From the NCBI RefSeq assembly GCF_014529535.1, contig NW_023503496.1, forward strand, positions 1,426,001 through 1,490,000: DNA of 64,000 bases. The letters run 5' to 3'. Source of the DNA: Bradysia coprophila (lineage: Eukaryota > Arthropoda > Insecta > Diptera > Sciaridae). A program made the position numbers and the translations under genes. Numbering within the stretch: position 1 is the first letter of the stretch; each line of letters opens with the position of its first letter. The notes under the pieces are model-generated. The model did no database searches. It had not been told where the DNA came from and saw only the letters and a list, made by a program, of their open reading frames with translations. Below are positions 22,437 to 34,717 of the stretch, in pieces.

Positions 22437-24061
22437 CTACCGAACATCCCTCGCCTGTTTGATACTTGCACTACTTCCACTACTCTCGTCCGACTTAATG
22501 ACCGTCTTCTTCTGTAAAACCCTCTCCAGCGACGCCACAAAACTGCAACTCGCATACTCGGGCATCGCGTGAAATTCGCGGAACAACGTCAACAGTTGCG
22601 TTGGCTGTAGATCGCCGAACTGGGTGTAAATGTTCAAATTGTCGTAATAATCACGGTCGGACAATGTCATCGATCGATTGGTGCTGGGCGGTGGTTCGAA
22701 TAGATCAAATTTGTGGATGCGTTGCGGCCGTTTGCGTTCTTTTGTACAGAAATCAATTAGCAATCGAGCACCGCAGCCTGGTATCCATTTTCTGTAAATA
22801 TTTCGTTGAACATCAACAGTGCCGCATTGGCTACACCAGACGAATGACTTACTCTAATAGCGGAATAATCCGGTTTTGGCGAGCGAAGCAATGCAGGCAG
22901 ATGAAATGCCACAGCTCTTGGATTTGTTTCGGTGGACAGCATTCGTATAAGTCACTCCGCGGAACAATTTTCACGAAATACATCAATTCCGGATCGACTG
23001 TCGCGAGCTGTGAATGAGTAAATTGGTCTAGCGTCAGGTGTCTGCTTGAGGTGAAATGAATTCTTTTCTGACGTCAGGGTTCGAAGCACCAGAGATCACT
23101 GACCTGAATCCCCTTGACATTGTTCCGAAGCCTAAAGTTCAATTTACCAACTCGTGGCGGGTTCTTAAGGTGCGGCAAGAAATCCGCCCGCGGAAATTTG
23201 TCCAAAAGTTGATACTCGAAAAAGATTTGGAACAGAATCGACAAGGAGCGGTAATATTGAAGTGCGCTGCTGTTAGAGCCGGCCAACGTCTGCGAAAAAA
23301 GATTGAGATGCAAAAAGCTCTCCATCATATTGCTGAACGCCATACTCATCCACACTTACCATGTACGTCAATGACGGCATAACCATGTACATTTCACATC
23401 GGCCCAGCGCCAGTATGCTGTTCTGGTACACGATCGAATTGATGAGGTGCCAGAAGAATGAACTCGATCCGGTTGCACCGAACAGCGTAAAATTTGTGTC
23501 GTTTTCCCATTCGGTCGATGGCAGTCCAGAAAGTGTCCTATCGATTCGATTACCGCCAGTCAATTGATCTACGTAAAGGGACCGGTGCAGGGTGATTAAG
23601 TCGAAATTTCTCAATTTCACCCGATCGGGCTGGACATCCGTGTACATCATCTGCAGATCATCGGAAAATTCCGAATGGGCCTCAAACAACCGCAAATCGG
23701 TGATGTCACTTTGGACGAGCAATTTGGTTAACAGACCCAGACCGGGATTCGTTTCGACAAACGTTTTACTTGGATCGACTGATTCGGTTAAGTGTCGAGC
23801 GATCTTTGTCGCTGTTTCGTCATTGACCAGGTACAAGTGATGTGCATCCAGCGAATTTACTTGGGATGTGCGGGTTATCCTTTTCGGAAACTTGCTGATG
23901 AACCCATCGTCCATAGATTCCACAAAAGACAGGTTCAGTTTCGTTTCGGCAGCTCGTGCATTTTTTACGGCCCTTTTCGGATTCTTTAAAAATGAGATCA
24001 GATTATGCTTCGACCGGAAAATCTGTGCCAGATGCGGTATGAGACGACGCTGTATTATCAT
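22437..24061 (-). CDS. mtTFB2 (TFB2M): Mitochondrial transcription factor B2 (rRNA-dimethylase-like)
   Basis: There are four exons (24061-23360, 23289-23104, 23007-22853, 22791-22437) with introns of 61-96 bp, all GT-AG and in phase, giving 465 residues, close to the fly protein. The N-terminus is basic (MIIQRRLIPHLAQIFRSK) and suits mitochondrial import. The KsgA/Dim1 SAM fold begins with TFVETNPGLGLLTKLL and LRLFEAHSEF (about 100-130). FGATGSSSFFWHL, the ALGRCEMYMVMPSL block and a C-terminal helical domain (YYDNLNIYTQFGDLQPTQLL) match TFB2M. It partners mitochondrial RNA polymerase and melts promoters. Earlier in-frame ATGs exist, but the sequence before 24061 does not look like protein. 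Confidence 0.9.
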
Positions 24062-24069
24062 TGTAACGG

Positions 24070-25180
24070 TGGTGGAACAAATTGTTTCAGAGAAGAAATT
24101 ACGAAATTTTTGTTTACATTTTCTTATTATGTATAGACGGTAGAGACTGACAACTGCTGTCATACACATATGAGTGTGTAGTGCTGTCATCAAATTTATA
24201 AGTAGTGTTGCAGTACCCAAAGCGTGTATACACATGACACTGAAGGTACAGGCGAGCACCCAGTTCGTGAAAAATAGTTGAAAATTCATTGAGTCGACAG
24301 AAACAACATTCGTTCATACATTTGGACAGTAAGGCTTGATTTCCACTTACCAAAAAAGAACCCCGTTTTGAGAGACAAAATTGATTTTTTTCCAAATTTT
24401 GCTTTGTTTACTTGACAGATCGCTCTCTCACGGCTGTCTCACGTCGTACTTTTTGTGTGGAAACCATACTTATATCTTGGCTTTTCAAATTTTCTTTTGT
24501 TGTTCCATAAGTCATTTTTTGTCGGATGGTGTCGCCCAATTCTACCCCAAATGCCAATCATAGTGTAGGAGTGAAAGGCTACTTGACCCTAAGTGCATTT
24601 TGCATATAACTCGAGTAAATTTCATCCGTTTTTCCCGAGGGGAAAACAACACGAGCGAATGGTGGGACAATGTTGGGCGAATAATGAGCGAATAAGGCGA
24701 ATATTGACCGAATGAAGGCGAATAATGGGGAAATAATAGGCGAATGGACGAACGGTGGGACATGATTCTCCATTGTTGTTTCCCTCTCGGTTTTTCCTAA
24801 TTTTTATTTCATTTGTAAGGTAATCGAAGCCCGAATAAAATATGGCGAAAAACGTTCAAAATTTGGTTCTTTGGACTGACGTGAAGTTGTTACACAAAAA
24901 AATAGTCCAGTGAGATTGAAGTACTATAAAAAAAATGTGGCGCCTCTACAGGCCAACCGACTAGGCTAATGTGTATTTATAAAATTTTAGGCATAGCACT
25001 GTCAGTGCGTTGTTTTAGGTCAATTTGTAGTTTGTGTTACATTTGAAACGAACGTCGCGTCGTACGGGGCTTCGTATCTCACAACAGATGGCCAAACTTT
25101 CTATTCAATTTTTTGCTTTCAACGAAGGTATGAGAGTTCTTTGTACCGAACTTTCGTGCCACCGCACATCTGATTCGGTT
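24070..25180. other. Intergenic stretch with repeat fragments
   Basis: At 24595-24640 lies a piece of the 'ataactcgagtaaatttcatccg' repeat that is tandem at 49484-49980. At 24905-24960 a segment 'gtggcgcctctacaggccaaccgact' resembles 18078-18108. No gene is seen. Confidence 0.5.
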
Positions 25181-25185
25181 ATATT

Positions 25186-26358
25186 TAGGGTGTGTCGATT
25201 TCAATTATTTTTTTTAGTCATTCCGGGTTCCGCCCTACCGCGATTCACCCTCGCACTAGCAATAATAATCAGCAAAAAAGTTTTTTTTCTAAGTCAATAT
25301 AAGCTTGCACCGTCACTTTTTCAAAAATTTTCGAGCTACACGAGATAGCTGGATTATGGGTCCGAACCAAAAAAAATCTACAGATGCTCTTGCAAAGTTT
25401 TCACTCTGTACGGCATCTAGAGGGTCTACTAGAACATACAAAAATTAAAAAAAGTTAAAAAAATGTTTTACCGTCATTTTAATATAGCATCAAGTTTCAC
25501 CGAGGCGGAATTTTCAAGAATTTTGTAAGTGGAAAAGTCATCTCACCTGGGTGAATTTTTTTCAAGCTATTGTTGTGATAGCTCATTTTGTAGGTATTTC
25601 AATAGCGCATACAGCAAACGTACAGTTTCGATAGGTAAATTTAAATATTTTTTGGTTTCACTGTTGGAAGGCCCAAAAATGGGGCATTTCTTTGGGTATT
25701 TTCGAAAACATAACAAATTGGCTTCTCTTAAAAAACGAAATCTTACTATTTTCAGCTTTTAAATGTGTTATTCATGAATAATATTTGAATTTCTGTCAAA
25801 ATTGTTCATTTACTTGCTGTATTTAAAATGTTAATTGTCTCCATACTCGAAGAAATGCCCAATTTTTGGGCCTTCCAACAGCGAAACCAAAAAATATTTA
25901 AATTTATCTATCTAAACTGTATGTTTGCTGGATGCGCTATTGAAATACCTACAAAATGAGCTATCACAACAATAGCTTGAAAAAGAATTCACCCAAAAGA
26001 GATGACTTTCTCGATTACAAAATTCTTGAAAATTCCACCTCGGTGAAACTTGATGCTATACCAAAATGACGGTAAAACATTTTTTTAACTTTTTTTAATT
26101 TTTGTATGTTCTAGTAGACCCTCTAGATGCCGTACAGAGTGAAAACTTTGCAAGAGCATCTGTAGATTTTTTTTGGTTCGGACCCATAATCCAGCTATCT
26201 CGTGTAGCTCGAAAATTTTTGAAAAAGTGACGGTGCAAGCTTATATTGACTTAGAAAAAAAAAATTTTTGCTGATTATTATTGCTAGTGCGAGGGTGAAT
26301 CGCGGTAGGGCGGAACCCGGAATGACTAAAAAAAAATAATTGAAATCGACACACCCTA
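25186..26358. mobile_element. 1.17-kb palindromic (foldback-type) element
   Basis: The left arm starts TAGGGTGTGTCGATTTC and the right arm ends with its exact complement. About 510 bp on each side pair almost perfectly around a loop of about 150 bp near 25770. TA flanks GGGTGTG on both sides, which fits a TA target or TIR-internal TA. No coding content. Confidence 0.88.
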
Positions 26359-26776
26359 TTATTGGTGTCTATTGCTTTCTATTGTCGTTTATTGATGTCA
26401 TTGGCGTTTATTGTTGTCTATTAGATCAACTATAGAGACAATAACCTATCTAGCTACCTAACAACATTTATTAATGAATCTTATTGTAACTGTTAGCGTC
26501 CAGTAACGTGATAAATATAATTCAAAGAAACTGGCAACCTGGCTCCAAAAGAAGGAAATGGAAAGTCCAAAGATTTTAAATTACAGCCGCTCAACACTGA
26601 CTGTCGTGTAAATACTTACTGACCTTCAAACATTCGATGGCAACACTGGCAATATTTTCTTTTGTTTATTATTTCGTCTGGCATTTCATACGGTACCGGT
26701 GTCTTGAGAGGACTGATGTTAATCGATTTTGTTTACAAACTTTTACGCCGAATTTCACCGTAAAATTGAGTCGAAA
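26359..26776. other. TRAX upstream region
   Basis: A TATTG(A/T)TGTC-type minisatellite occupies about 26363-26425. The rest should include the TRAX promoter. No clear core element is seen. Confidence 0.4.
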
Positions 26777-27799
26777 ATGAGTCGCAACAAACGGAATTTC
26801 AACCGAAAGGAGACGAAAACTTTCGATGAAACGAATCCGGTGATGGCAATTTTCAAACAATGCTCAAAGGAATTGGACGACAAACAGGATCGCTACGAGA
26901 AAATCGTCAAATTTGGCCGGGACATAACGATCGAAAGCAAACGGATCATCTTTCTACTGCACACTGCGACCAACAAGTGAGTGTGTCATGTTTGTTTATT
27001 AAGTGGCCCGCATTGACCTGACCTGCCCATTGTTTTCGATTGTTTCCTTTTCGCCTGAATAGAAATGCGAACAATGAACCCATTTTGAATGAGGCACACG
27101 CACGTCTGTTGACGCTTTGTGAGACACATTTCGCCAATATAGCCAGAGAGCTGCGTGGCCTCGACCCGTATCAGTACACCAGAGCCTACTCTCCAGGACT
27201 GCAGGAATTCATCGAAGCGTTCACTTACTATGAATACGTCAACGGCGGAAATAAGATTCTCGACTGGACCGATGTCCAGAATAAAATGACGTACGACGAA
27301 CGTGATAGCGATTCGAGCGAGGACAAAGAAAATTCGAAGAAAGACGGTGCCGATGATCCGGTTCTCGGTATCGTTGAGAGAAAATCGTTTAAATGTCTGG
27401 TACAGCCGATGGAATTCATGCTTGGCCTTGGCGATTTGAGTGGAGAAGTAATGCGACGGTGCATCACATCGTTGGGCACTGGAGATGTTGAGACCTGCTT
27501 CCAGGCGTGCACATTTTTGCAGTCGTTGTACAGTGGGTGAGTTTTTAAAGCTGTGACTCCAACTCCTCCTCCCATCCCGAACATAATTTTTTCCGCATTT
27601 GTATCGTTTCAGTTACATGAGTCTGTGTCACATGCGCCAAAAGGACATGACCAACAAAATCTACACACTGCGCCAGAGTGTGTTGAAAGTGGAGAATGTC
27701 TGTTACAATGTAACCGTACGCGGTGGAGAGGCGGCCAAATGGGGTTCGCTTGATAATGTCGATAAGCCGTCGGACGATGTTGACGAAGGATTTTATTGA
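26777..27799 (+). CDS. TRAX (TSNAX): Translin-associated factor X
   Basis: There are three exons (26777-26976, 27063-27536, 27613-27799) with introns of 86 and 76 bp, giving 286 residues, the usual length. Family blocks are GRDITIESKRIIFLLH (about 49-64), YSPGLQEFIEAFTYYEY (about 105-121), FMLGLGDLSGEVMRRC and LRQSVLKVENVCY. Acidic residues that form the nuclease site of TRAX are conserved: E and E in GLQEFIEA, D and E in GDLSGE. With translin it forms C3PO, an endonuclease that removes the siRNA passenger strand and trims tRNA precursors. The start is the first Met that fits the family. An acidic, lysine-rich insert (SDSSEDKENSKKDG) sits mid-protein. AATAAA lies 7 bp after the stop. Confidence 0.94.
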
Positions 27800-27805
27800 G
27801 CGGAA

Positions 27806-27811
27806 AATAAA
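27806..27811 (+). promoter_or_regulatory. TRAX poly-A signal
   Basis: AATAAA follows the stop codon within 10 bp, so the 3' UTR is very short. Confidence 0.65.
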
Positions 27812-28202
27812 GTTGATTTCGACATGGGATTCGGTTTGTGTTTCTTCATCGTTGGGTTCGAATATTTCCAAGCACACTTGGCGATTGCATGCAAGGAAAA
27901 ACATAAAATCGAAAGGATCGATGAACTATCATCAGTCGAAAAACCCTGAAAGGGTGAGCAAGAACTTGATGTGTCACCTTCACACTTTAATAGGGTTTGT
28001 GACAATCGATCAGTCACAAAACCTTTTAAAAGGTTGCGAATAGCGCTGTTACGCGGGAGGGATGACGATTTTTCTGGTTCCTTTCTGGACTCTGTCGATG
28101 GTTAAGGTAACAACAAGCCAGTTCATAAAGAAAAAACCAGGAAAGAACCAGAAAAATCGTTTGAATTTACTGCAATTCCATAGAGGGATTTTTTTGAAAG
28201 TG

Positions 28203-29102
28203 GACCGTCGGAGCTATTTTTTCGCGGCGGTTTGTTTATATGCCCAGATAGCCCTTGGCCCCAATAGTCCAAAACCGCTGTCGTTTAATTTTCATATTTG
28301 CGTCTTGGCTGGTGGTGAAGGTGCAAAAGTCGAAAAAAGGGTGTTTTTATACATGATTTACTGCCGCTACAGACAATGGACACACATGTGTGGCAGCTCG
28401 TTGGATAGGTACTGTCCAGGAGAACCGGGGCAAGCATAGATATCTTACATGTTCTGTGCCATTGTTCGAAAATAACAAAAATATTGTGTCAGTCAAAGGC
28501 CGTAAATTTTGATGAACTTCAAAAGGTGATATCTCGCACCTGGAGAATGTTTATGGTTAGATCATTCGATGCAGACATCAAAAATAGCATAATTCGTGTA
28601 TTTTTCGAAAATCAATATTTTGCTTTCGAGTGAAGGAAGACATTTGCTTTATACCCAAAAAAGTATCCTGAAACCTTTCACTTCTATGGCAATTGAGGTA
28701 TAATTGTAGAGCTGGGTTAAGCCTCTATCAGGGCAACCACTGATTTGTACAACAACAGTCACCAGGTACAAAATATCACCTAATAAAGCTCATCAAAATT
28801 TCCGGCCTTTGACTGATACATACTTTTTGTTATTTTTGAATAGTGCTTGAGTACACATTTGATATGTGTCTTTGCCCCGGGTCTCCTGGACAGTACCTAT
28901 CCAACGAGCCGCCACACATGTGTGTCCATCGTCTGCAGCGGCAGTAAATCACGTATAAAAAACACCCTTTTTCGACTTTTGCACCTTCACCACCAGCCAA
29001 GACGCAAACATGAAAATTAAACGACTGCGGTTTTGGACTATTGGGACCAAGGGCTATCTGGGCATATGAACAAACCGTCGCAAAAAAATAGCTCCGACGG
29101 CC
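28203..29102. mobile_element. 0.9-kb palindromic element
   Basis: CCGTCGGAGCTATTTTTTCG at the left is mirrored at the right end. The arms (about 28203-28560 and 28760-29102) pair with few mismatches, for example 'ggtactgtccaggag' with 'ctcctggacagtacc'. No coding content. Confidence 0.85.
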
Positions 29103-29534
29103 AAGAATGCAAGAAATGTGTAGTGTCTAGAACAAAGAAGTGGTAGGAACGGCAGGATTCGACATTATTTTGGATGAGTCAGAGTCACTCCATAAAAAGT
29201 CACAAAAAATAGTTTCTTCGAGGAACGGGTCCAATTTAATGGCCATGCCACACAAAAAATCTTTCGTAAAAGTAAATTGAAATTTTCATTTGCATCTTCA
29301 ATAACATCCAAGAAATAAAATTTCCATAATCTTGACCAGAAATGGATGAGTCTGAAGGATTAATGTCTGTGCAAGAAACGCATCTTTTATTGATCTAAAA
29401 AAAATATTCAAAAATCCTTATTAGGACTTGCATGACTTTCCCAGGCCATATCTCAGGCTCGTGAACTTGGAGCATGGCCGCCCGACTGTAATCAGAAGTG
29501 CTTGAATGTAGCTTTCGAATGTCTCTTCTTTTAT

Positions 29535-29676
29535 AACAAATCAACACACTTCATGAGTCGTACTCCTAATAGGGTACTGAAACTTGACAGTGTGTCACAC
29601 AACCGTAAAAACATTTTCATGTAAAATAGAGTACTTTCTGCACCTGCCCCTTTGATCACGTTTGAAGTGCGTTGGA
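29535..29676. mobile_element. MITE of the CAACRCACTTC family
   Basis: CAACACACTTCA and TGAAGTGCGTTG form the ends, related to the element at 18292. No clear target duplication. Confidence 0.5.
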
Positions 29677-29827
29677 AAAATGGATAGGAAATGGCTAGTG
29701 AAAATGGCTCTATGTATGATTAGTCTAAGCAGGGCAGAATGAAACCAATCAGGACGGAGCGCTTGATTTGACTAGGACCTCCATTATCCAGTAGTCAATG
29801 TTTGCTTGAGTTCGTTTTCATACTATT

Positions 29828-29880
29828 ATTTATAGCGCACTTACAGCATGAATACGCTATGCTGTAAGTGCGCTATAAAT
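29828..29880. repeat. Perfect 22-bp-stem hairpin
   Basis: ATTTATAGCGCACTTACAGC and its exact complement, plus two more pairs, enclose a 9-base loop. It could be a tiny MITE or a transcribed hairpin. No other context decides. Confidence 0.7.
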
Positions 29881-30594
29881 TCAAAATAGAACGTGCGAAG
29901 GTCTTTATTACGCAGCGCTAAATCACCCCAATCTCATACAGGGAACATTTGAAATTTATTGTTCGGTTCATGCTTTGTTCGTTCAATTAAAACTCAGATT
30001 CTGAGGCGTACTTACGGCATGAATTAGGCTCTTAATTGACTTTTCAAAAATGAACAGCTCCTGCCTGGTGTATTTTACAGTGCCATGGCCATAGTCCTAC
30101 ACACGTCTCGTCATATGGCTGTAAATGCATTTATGTTTTCAGTTTTGTTTGCTTATGTTGAATAGCATAGAACGTTACATCCGTGATCCGAAGAGGAAAG
30201 CGGTATTCCCAATATTTAAAAAAAAATTGGAATCACGTACGTACTGTGCTTTACGTAAGGCCAAGCATCTTTTATATGGTTTTGAATGATGATCTACCAC
30301 AGTAGTATGACTATTCTTTAGTGTCCTCCAACTGCTCTCTGGTGCTTCCAACGCTAGAACTCAAGGATATCGTTAGCTTCCATCAGTTTTTTCGACTCTA
30401 TTTTGTATCTATGAAATGTTGAAGACCTCTGAGGTCTACAGGTCACTTTCTAACATATCATCATTCCTCAGAGTCCATCCTAACGTTTGCGGCTCGCATT
30501 TCCATGGGTATTTACCCTCAGCTACCCTCAGCATCCTCCATAGCCATAATTTCCGAGAAATCTATAGAAACGTTTAGGAGTTACGAAAACGAAT

Positions 30595-31655
30595 ATGCGA
30601 TTGGCACCGGGTGCCAATAGTCTCTTTATAATACTGTGGCTCTTTATTATACCAATGCTAATCGCACCCGGTGCCATTAGCCACAGTATTATAAAGAGAC
30701 TATTGGCACCTGGTGCCATTAGCCACAGTATTATAAAGAGACTGTTGGCACCCGGAAAAATTTAAATCTGAATAAAAAATCCGAATATTTTGAAAACTAA
30801 ACTTTACACAATACTAGGGAATCCATCTTTTTACAAAATGTAACGTAAGGGTAGTTTGTTCGATCTTAGGGAATTCGTCCTTTTACGAAATTTAACGTGA
30901 AGGCGGATCGTTCGATCCTGAGGAATTCATCCTTTTACGAAATGTAACGTAAAGGTAGTTTGTTCGATCTTAGGGAATTCGTCCTTCTACGAAATTTAAC
31001 GTAAAGGCGGATCATTCGATCCTGAGGAATTCATCCTTTTACGAAATGTAACGTAAAGGTAGTTTGTTCGATCTTAGGGAATTCGTCCTTCTACGAAATT
31101 TAACGTAAAGGCGGATCATTCGATCCTGAGGAACTCATCCTTTTACGAAATGTAACGTAAAGGTAGTTTGTTCGATCTTAGGGAATTCGTCCTTTTACGA
31201 AATTTAACGTAAAGGCGGATCATTCGATCCTGAGGAATTCGTCCTTTTACGAAATGTAACGTAAAGGCGGTGTTCAATCCTGAGGAATTATTCCTTTTAC
31301 GAAATTTAACGTAAAGGTAGTTTCATCGATCGTAGGGAATTAATCGTATTGAGATATGTAATGTAAAGGCGGATTGTTCGATACGTTACATTTCGTAAAA
31401 GGATGAATTCTGCAGGATCAAACAATCAGCCTTTACCTTACATTTTGTAAAAAGATGAATTCCCTAGGATTGTGTTCAAAACAAGTTTAATTTTCAAAAT
31501 ATCCTGATTTTTTATTCAAATTTTAATTTTTCCAATAGTCCAATAGTCCAATAGTCTTTTTATAATACTGTGGCTAATGGCACCGGGTGCGATTAGCATT
31601 AGTATAATAAAGAGACTATTGGAACCCGGTGCCAATAGTCTCTTCCTTACGAAAA
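30595..31655. mobile_element. Inverted-repeat element carrying a 104-bp satellite
   Basis: Both flanks are built of 'ttggcaccgggtgccaatag' and 'tctctttataatactgtggc' in direct and inverted copies (30601-30755 and 31541-31650). Between them lies the tandem array described separately. No coding content. The flanks resemble the ends of a foldback element that captured or grew an array. Confidence 0.7.
30825..31470. repeat. 104-bp tandem satellite made of two 52-bp half-units
   Basis: CGATCTTAGGGAATTC recurs at 30861, 30965, 31069 and 31173, a strict 104-bp period. Each period has two related halves, one with 'aaggcggatcattcgatcct', the other with 'aaggtagtttgttcgatctt'. The outer copies are decayed. 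Related units occur at 893-1100 and 57595-57800. Confidence 0.9.
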
Positions 31656-31870
31656 CGTCCTTTTTCATAGGAACTAACACTGACAATTTGAGCTATCCCA
31701 AAACACGAAATTTGGCTTATTTTAACGCACTTCGTTGCTTAATTTAATACAAATGTCGATTTTTTGAAATGCGATATCTCGGCCAAATCAATAACCGATA
31801 TTGACATGTGATAGCTCGTTGAACTCGCGTGGATGCCTAGAGTTCCAGAATAGTGAATGAAACAATTGGA

Positions 31871-32669
31871 GTAGTAGCATGAAATTGCACACAATGTTGA
31901 CAGATATCTCGGGCAGTTGGGAACAGAAGACATTGCTGCTAACTGTAGTGAATAGCCGAGGAGTCCAGCTATGAAATACCATAAGACCAAAAAATTTCAA
32001 CTTTATTTACAAATAAAATCGACAAATCATGACATAACACGTCGTGTGAGGTATGTCTGAACAGGTAATCTAATAGAGAATCCATTGCAGAGACGTTTTT
32101 TGAAAACAAGTTGAAAAAAACTCACTGGAGCTTTGTTTTTGAAGCCCAAAGTTGGCAATTTTTTGTTAGAATGAAAAAGTTAAATGAACAAAAATCAACG
32201 AATTTACGTTTGTTTGCTCAGAAAATTGTTATTTAGGGTGAATAGGTATAAAACTATCAATTTCAACAGATTAGAACCTTTTTTGTTCATTTAACTTTTT
32301 CATTCTAACAAAAAATTGCCAACTTTGGGCTTCAAAAACAAAGCTCCTGTGAGTTTTTTCAACTTGTTTTCAAAAAACGTCTCTGCAATGGATTCTCTAT
32401 GAGATTACCTGTTCAGACATACCTCACACGATGCATTATGTCGTGATTTGCCGATTTTGTTTGCGAATAAAGTTGAAATTTTTTGTCGAAAAGTTTTAGT
32501 CTCGAACACTGACAGAGTTACCCTGCCCGAGTGAAGGCGAAGAACAACAACGTTCTTATGGTATTTCATAGCTGGACTCCTCAGCTATTCATTACAGTTA
32601 GCAGCAATGTCTTCTGTTCCCAACTGCCCGAGATATCTGTCAACATTGTGTGCAATTTCATGCTACTAC
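31871..32669. mobile_element. 0.8-kb palindromic element
   Basis: TAGTAGCATGAAATTGC at the left pairs with GCAATTTCATGCTACTA at the right. The arms are about 370 bp, with a short centre near 32255. The stretch left of it (31720-31870) resembles 45200-45300 in inverse orientation, so a longer family is probably involved. Confidence 0.85.
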
Positions 32670-32964
32670 CCCAAAAATCAAAAATCAGCCTAGAGGCAAG
32701 AGAAAAATGAATTAAAAAAATTTTTTTTTGCTGTTTCGGATTCCTTGGTCAATTCTGAGTACAGAATGGGGCCAGGCCTTTTAAAATAAAAACAAAATGA
32801 AAATACGACCCACCCTACTGAAAATGCCCAGTGGCCCAGTATGGCCAGTTCTCCAGACGAGAAGACTGAATTAAAATCATAATTTTTGAGGAGTTGTGTA
32901 TGCCCAGAGCGACTAACGCGCCCTCCGTTGGAACGAATGAATTTTGCTCGCTAAAAATCTCAAT

Positions 32965-32970
32965 TTTATT
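32965..32970 (-). promoter_or_regulatory. Poly-A signal overlapping the PRORP stop codon
   Basis: On the minus strand the end reads ATG AAA TAA AAT, so the TAA stop lies inside AATAAA. No other signal is seen close by. Confidence 0.45.
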
Positions 32971-34717
32971 TCATCGACACGCACACCCAATTCTTCCACA
33001 ATTTGAAGAAATTATTGTCCTGAAACGTAAACCGGGGACCGTTCACGAACGGAATATGCCAGCAACCATCATCTGTTTGCTGTGCATTCATGTCGAATTC
33101 GATACGCTCATCAAACTCCACGATCCGGGGATCGTCGCCGAGTTTGACACTGTACTGATGCTGTTGTTGCCATCGTCGGAACACTGTTCGCAATTTCTCA
33201 TCCAATTTGTGGGCATGATTTTGCAACGCATCGCGGGTTACAATGTTTGTGTTGGGACCGCTTTTCAGCGCCGAATATATCAAAAATTCATCGTCTTCGG
33301 ATCTGCAAGCAATTTACCGTTTGGGAAATCGGATTGGAACACAGGACACTCTTGCACTTACGAATTTTCGGCTAGAAATAGGTCCGCATGTTCGCCAATG
33401 TAATCCATTTGAGTCTTCGACCATTCATTCATGTGTTCCCGTCCAATGACCAGCACCTTCTTCTTTCGATCAGCAAAATATTTGACGACATTGGTGAGCT
33501 GAGACAAGTGTATTTCGTACACAGAGGCAGCTTCAGGTTCCACAGGTCTGCATCTGGTTGTCCTCACATTCAATCCATCAATAACGATGTCGTACGTCCT
33601 TGTTCCGTCGATAAATGGCTTAAACGAGTCCATTTCCTTCGGCGTTGATTTCGCAGAAATGTTGTGCCAAAAGTGGCTCCGTAGACTGTCGAATTCGTCG
33701 TCTGTTAGCTTAACACCGCCACGAAGATGCTTTCCGCACGAATGACATTCTCCCCTGAAACAATTGACAAAATCAAATGGGATGTTCAAGACACTCCGGG
33801 ATTGCTGAAACTTACCGTTCGCTGACAGTAGTGACGGTGCAACTGTAGTTAAATCTGCGAAAGGCGCGCTGAAATTCATTAGCCACTTCGGCTGTCACCA
33901 GTATTCGATTGGCCCCGATCGCTGCCAGCATTCTGTCGATATTTTCTTTGAATGTGCTTGCATTCCTCTCACACTGGCCAATATACAGTGTGAGCACTTC
34001 GTCGTGAAGGCAGATCCGTTTGGCAGCAATTTTGTCAAACATTTCCCACACAAGATGTTCGTCCTGCTCTTGAATGGCTCGTTGAACAATGGCACTGTAG
34101 ACCGTCTGCAATTGACTTGATGTTCTCAGTGAGTCTATGATGTCTAGCGATTTACGCCAATCGGCAGTCAACACGAGACCCCGAATAATTGCAACGCCTA
34201 AATTCGGGCAAAAGTGTGTGTGCGTTCCATGAAGGTATTGGCACCTATAACAAATAAGTCTTGCAGTTGATTGTGTTGCCAGGGTTCGGTAATCATTCAT
34301 TGCTTTTACCACTAACATTTCGATAATGTCTCGTTGATGGTTAGCGGTCATCCTAATTCCACATTTGCTTGCATTGTAATACAGTCCCAGCGCGCTAATC
34401 CAAATACTTTTGGGCAGCTTCTGTTTGGACGCTTTCAAATAGTCAACGTAGGACTTGCCACTGTCCAACTTGTCGGGAAAACAATTGTCCACAACAAGTT
34501 TGTCGATCACGGACTTGTGTTGCCCGTTTCGCGGCCAATTCAGCAATAGTTTCTCACGCAGCTCATGCCATTCGTTTATGGTCGGTCTACGCGCCTGGTC
34601 CAGTGTTTGTCGAATTAAGTTGTGCAGACGGAACAGTTTTTCGTCTCGCATTGCATTTATGGTTGACTTACGCTTTTGTTCCAGTACTCGCCCGGTTAAA
34701 GTGTGAAACCGCAACAT
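32966..34717 (-). CDS. PRORP (MRPP3): PRORP, protein-only RNase P nuclease subunit (mitochondrial)
   Basis: There are three exons (34717-33816, 33754-33362, 33302-32966) with introns of 61 and 59 bp, all in phase, giving 543 residues. The first exon is helical, PPR-like (for example AIVQRAIQEQDEHLVWEMFDK). A CxxC zinc-site half (ECHSC) opens the second. The NYN metallonuclease follows: YDIVIDGLNV, VLVIGREHM, SSEDDEFLIYSAL and NIVTRDALQNH, and a late Cys-Trp-His (GCWHIP) can complete the zinc site. All four catalytic aspartates (IDG, EDD, TRD) are kept. In animals this subunit cuts the 5' leader of mitochondrial tRNAs, together with MRPP1 and MRPP2. AATAAA overlaps the stop codon. Confidence 0.94.

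Noticed and set aside
22601-23017. Plus-strand frames across mtTFB2
   Set aside because: They are antisense shadows of the minus-strand exons, which join with correct splice sites and phase.
25034-25348. Small plus-strand gene before the palindrome
   Set aside because: The frame runs into the palindromic element and has no family, splice or composition support.
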